NCBI GenBank assembly: GCA_027347805.1
Contig: DAIEQP010000421.1
Location: 1-27,111, forward strand
Direction: 5' to 3'
Source of the DNA: Ignavibacteria bacterium
Lineage (GTDB): Bacteria > Bacteroidota > Ignavibacteria > Ignavibacteriales > Melioribacteraceae
DNA length: 27,111 nucleotides
Position 1 is the first letter of the stretch, and each line of letters opens with the position of its first letter. Shown here piece after piece: positions 15,451-23,153 of the stretch. The position numbers and the translations under genes were made by a program. The notes under the pieces are model-generated. The model searched no databases. It saw nothing but the letters and a program-made list of their open reading frames with translations, and was not told the origin of the DNA.

Positions 15451-16421
15451 TCTTCAAACATTTTTCTTAACTGATTTATTTCGTTATTTATTCCAAGGCA
15501 GACCATCAATTTTATTCTTGCTTTCTGCCCATTAAGATAATCTGAGAAAATAACACCTAGTTCCTTTAACCATTTGCCTGCGCCAGGATAACCATAAATA
15601 CTTAGCGTTTCGCCAGCGGGGCATCTTGATACAAGAACAACAGGAATGTTTTTCTCTACTACATACTTTATTCCTTCAAAAACTTCCGGGGGAACATTTC
15701 CAACCCCCATGGCTTCCACCACCAGTCCGCTTACATTACTATCTGCGCTGAACCGGAAAAATTTATCATTCATTCCTTTATAAACTTTTATTAGATCTAC
15801 ATTAGTGTTTATTTTCTCGGCGTCAAACGATTCAAGTTTTCTGGGCAGCCTGTTAAACCACACTCTTCCTTTTTCAACAAAACCCAGAGAGCCAAAATCA
15901 AGGCTATGAAAAGTTTCTATATCTTCTGTATGAGTTTTTGTTACTTCGCTAGCAGCATTAATCTCCCCATTTAAACAAACCAGCACGCCAATTTTTTTAC
16001 TATTGGGATTATTAATTATATGAATTGCGTCGACAAGATTTCTGGGACCATCCCAATCTGGTTCAGAGCTTGTTTTCATTGCACCAATTACTACTATTGG
16101 TTTTTCTGTTTTAACAGTTAAATCCAAAAAATAAGCTGTTTCTTCTAGTGTATCGGTACCATGTGTTACAATAATTCCATCAACATCGTTTTGATTTATG
16201 AACGACTGGATCATTTTTGAAAGGTCCAGCATTTTTTCCGGTGTCATATGAGGTCCGGGATAATTCCCATATTCATAAATAGATATATTCGCAAGTCCTT
16301 TTGCGTCGGGAATCATTTTAATTAGTTGTTCGCCATGAAAAAATGGAACGGCTGATTTTGTCGTTTCATCAATTTTCATTGAAAACGTTCCGCCGGTAAA
16401 GACAATCAATATATTTTTCAT
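15447..16421 (-). CDS. ansA: L-asparaginase (type I, cytoplasmic)
   Basis: This 324-residue amidohydrolase is expected to convert asparagine to aspartate and ammonia. The N-terminal nucleophile motif TGGTFSM (9-15; Thr12 the likely nucleophile) and the second motif VTHGTDTLEET (85-95) are intact. The region GAMKTSSEPDWDGPRNLVDA and the catalytic-Lys motif SEVTKTHTEDIETF (Lys162) follow the family pattern. No signal peptide is present, so it is cytoplasmic, like AnsA rather than the secreted type II enzymes. The gene overlaps the downstream HEGGH membrane-protein gene by four bases. It diverges from dnaA across the 386-base origin-proximal region. Confidence 0.9.
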   Translation of the reverse strand: MKNILIVFTGGTFSMKIDETTKSAVPFFHGEQLIKMIPDAKGLANISIYEYGNYPGPHMTPEKMLDLSKMIQSFINQNDVDGIIVTHGTDTLEETAYFLDLTVKTEKPIVVIGAMKTSSEPDWDGPRNLVDAIHIINNPNSKKIGVLVCLNGEINAASEVTKTHTEDIETFHSLDFGSLGFVEKGRVWFNRLPRKLESFDAEKINTNVDLIKVYKGMNDKFFRFSADSNVSGLVVEAMGVGNVPPEVFEGIKYVVEKNIPVVLVSRCPAGETLSIYGYPGAGKWLKELGVIFSDYLNGQKARIKLMVCLGINNEINQLRKMFEE

Positions 16422-16594
16422 TTTTGCCTTATATCAAGTTACTTTTTGATTACAGATCAAAATTAAACTCTTGTCGGTTACAAAAAAAATCAAAAAATAT
16501 TTTCTTATTATAGAAAAAAAATAATTTGCTTGATTGGCCGCCAAAACATATTTTGCTCGCCCTTCATTACAGGGAATTAGGTGTGTTAACAACT

Positions 16595-16603
16595 TGTGGA
16601 TAA
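16595..16603 (-). promoter_or_regulatory. DnaA box
   Basis: TGTGGATAA is the exact complement of the consensus TTATCCACA. It lies about 205 bases upstream of dnaA. Confidence 0.75.
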
Positions 16604-16605
16604 TT

Positions 16606-16633
16606 TTAATTTGTGAAACGTTTCACAAATTAA
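16606..16633. repeat. Perfect 28-bp palindrome beside a DnaA box
   Basis: The site is perfectly self-complementary over 28 bases, centred between 16619 and 16620. The core is GTGAAACGTTTCAC, and A/T pairs extend it on both sides. It looks like a dimeric repressor operator (the central CG and TGAAACGTTTCA resemble LacI-family/cre sites). Confidence 0.85.
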
Positions 16634-16807
16634 TTAAGCCCAAATATTGATTTTATTTTAGTGGTTGTTGTGTTTGTTAAAAATAATTTTATCGTCTAAT
16701 TCGTTTATTTACAACGGGTTAAAAACCCGGATTAATGTTAATAAGATGTTGATAGTTAACTGTGTATATCTGAAAACAAAGTTTTTTTCCCCTCTTTTGA
16801 TAGGGTT

Positions 16808-18232
16808 TTGGGTTTCTTTATTGTGGATAAAATAATTACTTCAGCCGAAAAGATTCAAATAGAAAAAGACGCTAAAGATATTTGGAAAGAGTGTTTAAGT
16901 TTTATAAAGGAAAACGTTCCTTTTATAACTTACAATACCTGGTTCCTTCCAATTAAACCTTCCGAATTTGATGGTTTAACACTTAAGGTGTTTGTGCCAA
17001 ATAATTTCTTTATAGAATGGATTGAAGAGCATTATAATACTCTCATAAACAGAACCGTTACTCAGGTTCTTGGTGATGGAGGAAAACTTCTATATGTAAT
17101 TTTGGAAGAGAAAGAACAACATGATCAAGAAAAGACTCAAGCAAAAACAGAACAAACAAAACCTGTTGCAGCCGCAAATCCTTTGCCGCAGAAAGAATTT
17201 GAATCAGGATTAATACCAAGATACACGTTTGATAATTTTATTAAGGGTGAGGGTAATCAGCTTGCACGCGCCGCATCTTTTGCTGTTGGAGAAAATCCCG
17301 GGCAGACTTCATTTAATCCGCTTTTTATTTATGGAGGTGTGGGGCTTGGCAAAACTCATTTAATTCATTCTATCGGAAACAAAATACTCGAAAAATCCCC
17401 CGAAAAAAGAGTGATTTATTTATCATCAGATGCATTCACAGTAGAGTTTGTTGAAGCAATACAAGCAAACACTGTAAATGATTTTTCTAATTTTTACAAA
17501 AGCATGGATGCGCTGATAATAGATGATATTCAGTTTTTGGTTGGTAAAGAAAAAACTCAGGATTTATTCTTCCACATTTTTAACACACTACATCAAAGCG
17601 GAAAACAAATTATTCTTTCGAGCGACAGACCGCCAAAAGATTTGAAGGGATTAAGCGACCGTTTGGTTTCAAGATTTTTGTGGGGATTACAGACCGACAT
17701 ACAGCCGCCAGATCTGGAAACAAGAATTGCTATTTTAACAAACAAGAGTAAATCATACGGAATTAATTTATCTAGAGAAATTCTAGAATATATTGCTCTT
17801 AATATTACCTCGAATATTAGAGAACTTGAGGGGTGTCTTGTTAAACTTCTGGCAAACGCTTCACTAACTTCAATAGATATCAATTTTGAACTTGTTAAGA
17901 AAACTGTTCGTGAAGTATCAACCAACAAACAAGTGAATGTTTCTATTGAGTCTATAACAAAAGCTGTCTGTGAATATTTTGAAATAGAAGAAAATAAGTT
18001 GAGAGAAAAAAACAGGCGCAAAGAAGTTGTCCTTGCCCGCCAGATTGCAATGTTTTTATCCAAACAGCTTACAAAATCTTCTCTAAAAACAATCGGATTA
18101 CATTTTGGGGGACGGGATCATTCTACTGTGATTCATGCACAATCTTCTATTGAAGATGCTATTAAAACTGATTTCAAACTAAAAGAAACAATTGATTCAA
18201 TAAAAAGCAAAGTTGAATTAACAGCTGCATAA
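16808..18232 (+). CDS. dnaA: Chromosomal replication initiator protein DnaA
   Basis: DnaA binds DnaA boxes at oriC, melts the AT-rich element and recruits the helicase. Domain I is at about 15-100 (IWKECLSFIKENVPFITYNTWF), followed by a Gln/Lys-rich linker. The AAA+ domain III opens with YTFDNFIKGEGNQLA, with Walker A GGVGLGKT (176-183) and Walker B LIIDDIQFL (Asp239/Asp240). Domain IV ends with the box-recognition motif GGRDHSTVIHA (434-444). Length (474 residues from TTG 16808) is normal. Two starts compete: TTG at 16808 and GTG at 16823 (giving 469 residues and VDKIITSAEK). Neither has a clear ribosome binding site. The GTG lies inside a perfect DnaA box, which suggests autoregulation. Confidence 0.96.
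   Translation: MGFFIVDKIITSAEKIQIEKDAKDIWKECLSFIKENVPFITYNTWFLPIKPSEFDGLTLKVFVPNNFFIEWIEEHYNTLINRTVTQVLGDGGKLLYVILEEKEQHDQEKTQAKTEQTKPVAAANPLPQKEFESGLIPRYTFDNFIKGEGNQLARAASFAVGENPGQTSFNPLFIYGGVGLGKTHLIHSIGNKILEKSPEKRVIYLSSDAFTVEFVEAIQANTVNDFSNFYKSMDALIIDDIQFLVGKEKTQDLFFHIFNTLHQSGKQIILSSDRPPKDLKGLSDRLVSRFLWGLQTDIQPPDLETRIAILTNKSKSYGINLSREILEYIALNITSNIRELEGCLVKLLANASLTSIDINFELVKKTVREVSTNKQVNVSIESITKAVCEYFEIEENKLREKNRRKEVVLARQIAMFLSKQLTKSSLKTIGLHFGGRDHSTVIHAQSSIEDAIKTDFKLKETIDSIKSKVELTAA
16822..16830 (-). promoter_or_regulatory. DnaA box overlapping the dnaA start region
   Basis: TGTGGATAA matches the consensus complement exactly. It covers the alternative GTG start codon of dnaA (16823-16825). 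Confidence 0.6.
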
Positions 18233-18540
18233 CTTATTAACATTTTATGTTAATAAAGTGTGTGTTTGTGGTTAATTCTTTGTTTATAAAAAGTTTTTAT
18301 TAACCCGGGTAATGATAACTGAATTTTATAAACACATAACCAACATTAAGGAAATAGAAAAACCTTTATTAAAATTCAAAAAAGAGAACATTCTTGTTAT
18401 ATCAACATATCCACATTCTTATTATTATATCATATAAAGTACTATACTATATATATTAATAATATGGTGTGTGTATTTGTGGATTAAATTGAAGTTCGTA
18501 TCTGTTTTTGATATTTTTCGATGCCACTTGGAGAATAATT
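18233..18540. other. Candidate oriC between dnaA and dnaN
   Basis: The gap holds three DnaA-box-like sites with one mismatch each: TGTGGTTAA (18267-18275), ATATCCACA (18417-18425) and TGTGGATTA (18478-18486). A very AT-rich tract (about 18426-18465, mostly TAT/ATA runs) could be the unwinding element. Two similar direct repeats (18258-18277 and 18467-18490) bracket the region. A perfect inverted repeat follows the dnaA stop (18234-18256). The dnaA-dnaN gap is a frequent oriC site in bacteria; assignment here is inference. Confidence 0.6.
18234..18256. repeat. 10-bp perfect inverted repeat after dnaA
   Basis: TTATTAACAT (18234-18243) and ATGTTAATAA (18247-18256) flank TTT. No T tract follows, so it is not an obvious terminator. 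The ATGTTAATAA unit also occurs upstream of dnaA at 16735-16744. Confidence 0.75.
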
Positions 18541-19662
18541 ATGGAATTCAAAGTAAACAGCAAAGAGTTAGAAAAACTTCTCGCAAAAATTATTCCTGCT
18601 GTTCCAACAAGAACACCAATGCCAATCCTTGAAAATTTTCTGTTTGAAGTAAAGGATGGACAATTAACAATTTATGCGACTGACTTAGAGATTTCATTAA
18701 AATCCTCTTTGAATATTGTTACAGAAGAAAATATAAAAATGGTTGTTCCAGCTCGTTTGCTTTATGATATTGTTCGGTCGTTAAAAGACACAACAATTCA
18801 TTTTAAGCTGATGGCTAACAGAAAAATCAATCTCGTTACAGATGCAGGTAAATATACAATCAGCTACCTTGATGCAGATGAGTTTCCGGAAATTCCATCT
18901 TTAAGTGCCGATAAAGATATAAACGAAGTATCAATCAATGGTATTGATTTGCGAAACTCATTTGAGCGCGGTTCTTTCGCGATGAGTAAAGAGGAAATGC
19001 GTCCCGCTATGATGGGAACGCTTTTCGAATTTACAAACGACGGATTACGCTTTGTTACCACCGACGGACACAGACTAGTAAATATGCTTAATAAAAATGT
19101 TAAAGCTGCTTTCAATCAACAATATGTTGTTCCGGAAAGAGCTGTATCGGTTCTCACAAAAATTTTAGATGAAAAAGATGTTAAGATATACATGACAAAA
19201 ACATATCTTTCTTTTAAGCTGAACGATATTGAACTGATTACAAGATTGATTGCACAGAAATACCCTGATTATGCTAGCGTGATTCCACTTGAAAATGAAT
19301 TTTTAATGAAAGTAAATACAAAAGAAATACACGATGCAATAAAAAGAATGATGTTGTTTTCAACATCAAGTACACGCAGAGTAAAATTTTCAATTAACAA
19401 AACCTCTCTGGAAATTTCTGCTGAGGATTTGGATATTGGAGCAAGCGGAGAAGAAAAAGTCGATTGTTCTTACAGTGGTGATGAATTAGAAATTGGTTTT
19501 AATTCAGCATACGTAAACGATGTTTTGAATCATTTAACTGCAGAAGAAGAAATTACTTTCAAACTTCATTCGCCGACAAAAGCAGTGATTATTGAGCCGG
19601 TTCAGAAAAAAGAAAATTTAGATTTACTTATGCTTTTGATGCCGGTACGTTTGAATACATAA
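18541..19662 (+). CDS. dnaN: DNA polymerase III beta subunit (sliding clamp)
   Basis: The beta clamp forms a dimeric ring that tethers polymerase III to DNA. The 373-residue sequence shows the three-domain clamp pattern. Domain 1 has MEFKVNSKELEKLLAKIIPAVPTRTPMPILENF and the DLEISLKSSL strand. Domain 2 has RGSFAMSKEEMRPAMMG, then FVTTDGHRLV. Domain 3 begins near KYPDYASVIP and ends LDLLMLLMPVRLNT, the usual C-terminal MPVR motif. I start at the ATG at 18541, with GGAG seven bases upstream. An in-frame TTG at 18508 would add 11 residues that do not resemble the family. recF begins one base after the stop, so the two are co-translated. Confidence 0.96.
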   Translation: MEFKVNSKELEKLLAKIIPAVPTRTPMPILENFLFEVKDGQLTIYATDLEISLKSSLNIVTEENIKMVVPARLLYDIVRSLKDTTIHFKLMANRKINLVTDAGKYTISYLDADEFPEIPSLSADKDINEVSINGIDLRNSFERGSFAMSKEEMRPAMMGTLFEFTNDGLRFVTTDGHRLVNMLNKNVKAAFNQQYVVPERAVSVLTKILDEKDVKIYMTKTYLSFKLNDIELITRLIAQKYPDYASVIPLENEFLMKVNTKEIHDAIKRMMLFSTSSTRRVKFSINKTSLEISAEDLDIGASGEEKVDCSYSGDELEIGFNSAYVNDVLNHLTAEEEITFKLHSPTKAVIIEPVQKKENLDLLMLLMPVRLNT

Positions 19663-19663
19663 A

Positions 19664-20779
19664 ATGGTTCTTAAACAAATCGAATTGTTAAACTTTAGAC
19701 TGCATAAAAACACATCGCTGGATTTTTCCGAAAAGTTAAACCTTATCATCGGCGGAAACGGGCAGGGAAAGACGTCGATTTTAGAGGCAATTTATTATTT
19801 GTGTACAACCAAAAACTTGAACATGGCAAGTGAAAACGATGCTGTTTCTTTTGGTGAATCGTTCTTTGATGTAAAAGGATATTGTCAGGATTTAACATCT
19901 AACAAAACAAGAATTTTTTTTGATTCCAGAAAGAACAAAAAAAATTATTACCTTGACGACAAACAGATTTCCAATTCTTCAGAAGTAATCGGAAAATTTC
20001 CGGTTGTTGCACTAATTCAATCCGATCATGCAATAACATTAGGGGCGCCTGCAGATAGAAGGAGATTCGTTGATTCTGTAATTTCCCAGGCGAGTCATAC
20101 GTATCTTGAAATTCTTCTTGAGTATAATAAAACTCTCCGTCAGCGATCATCGCTTTTATGGAGAATTAAGGAGAGCGGAGATGCATCTTTGTATGAGCAG
20201 CTTGAAGCATGGACAGAATCACTTATAAATACCGGCTCGGAAATAATTAGACACAGAATTAGTTTTGTTAATGAGTTTAATGAATATTTAATAAAAGCAT
20301 ATAATCAGATTGTAGAGAATAAAGAATCACCAAAGATTGTTTATGATTCGATTCCTGAAATAGAAATAGAAAAAGTTGAAGAAAAGTTTAGAGAAGAATT
20401 GCTAAAAAACAGTGCTGATGAATTACGCCGCGCAATGAATTTAGTAGGTCCTCATAGAGACGATTTTGTTTTTTACATCAACGATATGGAACTTAAGAGA
20501 TTCGGATCACAAGGGCAGCACAAAACATTTCAGATTGCACTGCGGTTCGGACAATTCTTTTTTATAAAAGATAAAATTGGAAGAACACCAATTTTTTTAA
20601 TGGATGATGTTTTCGGCGAACTTGATTCTTACCGTGCCGGAAGAATAAGCGAACATGTTTCTTCAATTGGGCAAACTTTTATTACAATGACTGATTTAAC
20701 GAGAACCGAGGAACTTAATCTTGCCGAGGGGAACGTTTTAATTAAAATAGAAAATGGCACAGCATCATACGTCCGCTAA
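19664..20779 (+). CDS. recF: DNA replication and repair protein RecF
   Basis: RecF is an SMC-like ATPase that loads RecA at gaps with RecO and RecR. Visible motifs in the 371 residues are the N-terminal LKQIELLNFRLHKNTSLDF and Walker A GGNGQGKTS (30-38, ILEAIYYL following). The RecF segments IQSDHAITLGAPADRRRFVD and LVGPHRDDFVFYINDM are present. The signature region is FGSQGQHKTFQIALRF, followed by Walker B PIFLMDDVFGELDSYR. Length is normal. It starts one base after dnaN, and its last 26 bases overlap the DUF721 gene. This dnaN-recF coupling and the position before gyrB are classical. Confidence 0.96.
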   Translation: MVLKQIELLNFRLHKNTSLDFSEKLNLIIGGNGQGKTSILEAIYYLCTTKNLNMASENDAVSFGESFFDVKGYCQDLTSNKTRIFFDSRKNKKNYYLDDKQISNSSEVIGKFPVVALIQSDHAITLGAPADRRRFVDSVISQASHTYLEILLEYNKTLRQRSSLLWRIKESGDASLYEQLEAWTESLINTGSEIIRHRISFVNEFNEYLIKAYNQIVENKESPKIVYDSIPEIEIEKVEEKFREELLKNSADELRRAMNLVGPHRDDFVFYINDMELKRFGSQGQHKTFQIALRFGQFFFIKDKIGRTPIFLMDDVFGELDSYRAGRISEHVSSIGQTFITMTDLTRTEELNLAEGNVLIKIENGTASYVR

Positions 20780-21059
20780 AATTAGTTTTAGAACAATCAC
20801 CGAAGTGATTGAAAAAGAAAAGGAATTTGAAAAACTCCGGGAGACTTTAAATAATTATAATGTAGTTGATGAGTTTGGAAAAATATTTCCTGAGTTAGCT
20901 TTAATTGCAAAAGCAGTCAAACTAGAAAAGAAAAATCTTTTTTTAAAAGTTGAAAACTCGGTTTGGAAAAGCGAGCTTAATTTTCAGAAAACAATTTTAA
21001 TAGAGAAAATAAACAAGTATTTCGGAAACGAAGTTATAAAATCAATAAAATTTTTGTAG
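20754..21059 (+). CDS. DUF721 (DciA-like) protein
   Basis: This 101-residue basic protein belongs to DUF721, the family of DciA, which loads or regulates the replicative helicase DnaB in bacteria that lack DnaC/DnaI. The typical C-terminal module is visible: VKLEKKNLFLKVENSVWKSEL, then FQKTILIEKINKYFGNEVIKSIKF, a strand-strand-helix unit related to a KH fold. A short helical region comes first (ITEVIEKEKEFEKLRETLNN). The start overlaps recF by 26 bases and has no strong ribosome binding site, so translation may depend on recF. Its place between recF and gyrB is typical of this family. Confidence 0.85.
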   Translation: MAQHHTSAKISFRTITEVIEKEKEFEKLRETLNNYNVVDEFGKIFPELALIAKAVKLEKKNLFLKVENSVWKSELNFQKTILIEKINKYFGNEVIKSIKFL

Positions 21060-21076
21060 GAATAGGATTAAGCAGT

Positions 21077-23062
21077 ATGGCAAAAGAAAACGAAACACAA
21101 AAATCGAATTACACCGCCAGTAGTATTAATGTTTTAAAAGGTCTCGAGGCTGTTCGCAAACGACCAGCAATGTATATCGGGGATGTTGGCTCTCGCGGAC
21201 TTCACCACCTTATTAATGAAGTTGTAGACAATGCTATCGACGAAGCTTTGGCCGGCTATAACGACCGCGTTATAGTCACAATTCATAAAGACGGAAGTTG
21301 TTCGGTAGAAGATAAGGGGCGCGGTATTCCGGTTGATATTCACCCAACAGAAAAAGTATCTGCCCTTGAAGTTGTAATGACCGTTCTACATGCCGGTGGT
21401 AAGTTTGATAAAAATTCTTATAAAGTTTCCGGCGGTTTGCATGGTGTTGGTGTTTCGGTTGTAAATGCCTTATCGGAATGGTGTAAAGTAGAAGTTAAGC
21501 TTAACGGAAAAATTTATTTCCAGGAATACAAACAGGGCGTTCCCAAAGCACCGGTTAAACAAATCGGCACTTATAAAAGCGAGACATCAGGAACAAAAGT
21601 AACATTCAAACCTGATAAAGAAATTTTCAAAACAACAAAATTTCATTTTGATACTGTTGCGGAAAGATTACGAGAACTCGCTTACTTAAACAAAGAAGTA
21701 ACGATGACACTAAAGGATGAAAATGATGGCCAGGAAGAAGTTTATAAATTCAAAGGCGGTTTAATTGACTTTGTAAAATATCTTGATGAAAACCGTTCTC
21801 CACTTCACAAACCGATTTTTATTGAAGGAGAAAAAGATAACGTTCCGGTGGAAATATCATTTGAATATTCTGATTCATATAGCGAAAATATTCATACATA
21901 TGTAAACAATATTAATACAATCGAAGGCGGAACACATCTTGTTGGTTTTAGAACAGCGTTAACAAGAACGTTTAATAATTATGCCTCTAAAAATGGGTTG
22001 ATAAAAGAGAACAGCAAAATCAATTTAACTGGCGATGATTATAAGGAAGGATTAACCGCTGTAATTTCAGTTAAAGTTATGGAACCTCAGTTTGAAGGAC
22101 AGACTAAAACCAAACTTGGTAACAGCGAAGTTAAATCTGCCGTCGAAACATTGGTCGGTGAAAAATTAGCCGAATTCCTTGAAGAGAATGGCTCAACAGC
22201 AAAAAAGATTTTTGAAAAATGTATGCGTGCTGCAGAAGCACGCGAAGCTGCACGTAAAGCCCGCGAATTAGTGAGAAGAAAAAATGCACTCGATTCTATG
22301 CACTTACCCGGCAAACTTGCGGATTGTTCAATCAACGATCCCGAGCATTGTGAAATTTATATTGTTGAAGGTGATTCGGCTGGCGGATCTGCAAAACAGG
22401 GGCGCGATAGAAGATTCCAGGCAATTCTTCCTATTAAAGGAAAAATTCTAAACGTTGAAAAAGCTAAGATTAATAAAATTCTTGAGAACCAGGAAATTCA
22501 AGCAATGATTTCTGCTATTGGCGCAGGAATCGGAGAAGATTTTGATTCGGAAAAATCACGATACGGAAAAATTATTTTAATGACCGATGCCGACGTAGAT
22601 GGAAGCCATATTCGAACGCTGCTTTTAACATTTCTTTACAGACACATGAAAGATTTAATTACATCAGGTAAAGTTTATATTGCGCAGCCGCCTCTTTATA
22701 AAATCAAAAAAGGAAAAGAAGAACTATACGCATTTGACGAGGAAGAGAGAGATAAAATTCTGAAACGCTTTAAGGGTGGAAAGGACGAAAAAATTGTTGA
22801 AGTTGAAGAAGGCGAAGAAACCGAAGGCGGCGAACAGCAAATTAAAGGAATAGTTATTTCTCGCTACAAAGGGTTGGGAGAAATGAATCCTGAACAATTG
22901 TGGTCAACAACAATGAATCCCGAAACAAGAACAGTTTTGCAGGTTAATGTTGAAAGCGCAGCAGCGGCAGATAAAATTTTTGAGACTTTAATGGGAGATG
23001 CTGTAGAACCACGAAGAGACTTTATTGAGAAACATGCTAAGTATGCAAACCTGGATGTTTAG
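21077..23062 (+). CDS. gyrB: DNA gyrase subunit B
   Basis: GyrB supplies the ATPase of gyrase, which introduces negative supercoils. Its 661 residues carry the GHKL ATPase (VRKRPAMYIGDVGSRGLHHL; EVVDNAIDEALAGY; the lid GGLHGVGVSVVNALS) and the transducer. The TOPRIM domain has EGDSAGGSAKQGRDR (Glu431) and the metal triad DADVDGSHI (Asp504, 506, 508). The C-terminal segment has RYKGLGEMNPEQLW. There is no long E. coli-type insert. A short acidic insertion (VEVEEGEETEGGEQQ, about 575-590) precedes the RYKGLGEM segment. GyrB rather than ParE is supported by the origin location and by gyrA two genes downstream. The start follows the DUF721 stop by 17 bases. Confidence 0.96.
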   Translation: MAKENETQKSNYTASSINVLKGLEAVRKRPAMYIGDVGSRGLHHLINEVVDNAIDEALAGYNDRVIVTIHKDGSCSVEDKGRGIPVDIHPTEKVSALEVVMTVLHAGGKFDKNSYKVSGGLHGVGVSVVNALSEWCKVEVKLNGKIYFQEYKQGVPKAPVKQIGTYKSETSGTKVTFKPDKEIFKTTKFHFDTVAERLRELAYLNKEVTMTLKDENDGQEEVYKFKGGLIDFVKYLDENRSPLHKPIFIEGEKDNVPVEISFEYSDSYSENIHTYVNNINTIEGGTHLVGFRTALTRTFNNYASKNGLIKENSKINLTGDDYKEGLTAVISVKVMEPQFEGQTKTKLGNSEVKSAVETLVGEKLAEFLEENGSTAKKIFEKCMRAAEAREAARKARELVRRKNALDSMHLPGKLADCSINDPEHCEIYIVEGDSAGGSAKQGRDRRFQAILPIKGKILNVEKAKINKILENQEIQAMISAIGAGIGEDFDSEKSRYGKIILMTDADVDGSHIRTLLLTFLYRHMKDLITSGKVYIAQPPLYKIKKGKEELYAFDEEERDKILKRFKGGKDEKIVEVEEGEETEGGEQQIKGIVISRYKGLGEMNPEQLWSTTMNPETRTVLQVNVESAAAADKIFETLMGDAVEPRRDFIEKHAKYANLDV

Positions 23063-23153
23063 TTAAATTTTGATCTTAACCATGGTTTTGTTTTTGATCG
23101 GTAAATGTGGATCAAGATGATGATTAATTGAAAGATCAAGAGACGCAAGTTTT

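Larger units (their letters stand above)
16422..16807. other. Origin-proximal regulatory region upstream of dnaA
   Basis: This 386-base gap lies between divergent ansA and dnaA. It is AT-rich and carries no gene. It contains a perfect DnaA box (16595-16603), a perfect 28-bp palindrome two bases farther on (16606-16633), a CGGGTT-AAA-AACCCG hairpin (16715-16729) and a copy of ATGTTAATAA (16735-16744) that recurs just after dnaA. It may be part of a two-part oriC or the dnaA control region. It must also hold the divergent promoters, which I could not place with confidence. Confidence 0.6.

Noticed and set aside
16606..16633. Palindrome as a canonical parS site
   Set aside because: The half-sites are in the opposite order to parS (GTGAAAC then GTTTCAC rather than the reverse), so a standard ParB match is not supported.
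17593..18063. Long open frame antisense to dnaA
   Set aside because: It has no recognisable domain, lies wholly inside a certain dnaA coding region and mirrors its codon pattern.
18508..18540. TTG start for dnaN at 18508
   Set aside because: The added 11 residues do not fit the clamp family, and the ATG at 18541 has a GGAG at ideal spacing.
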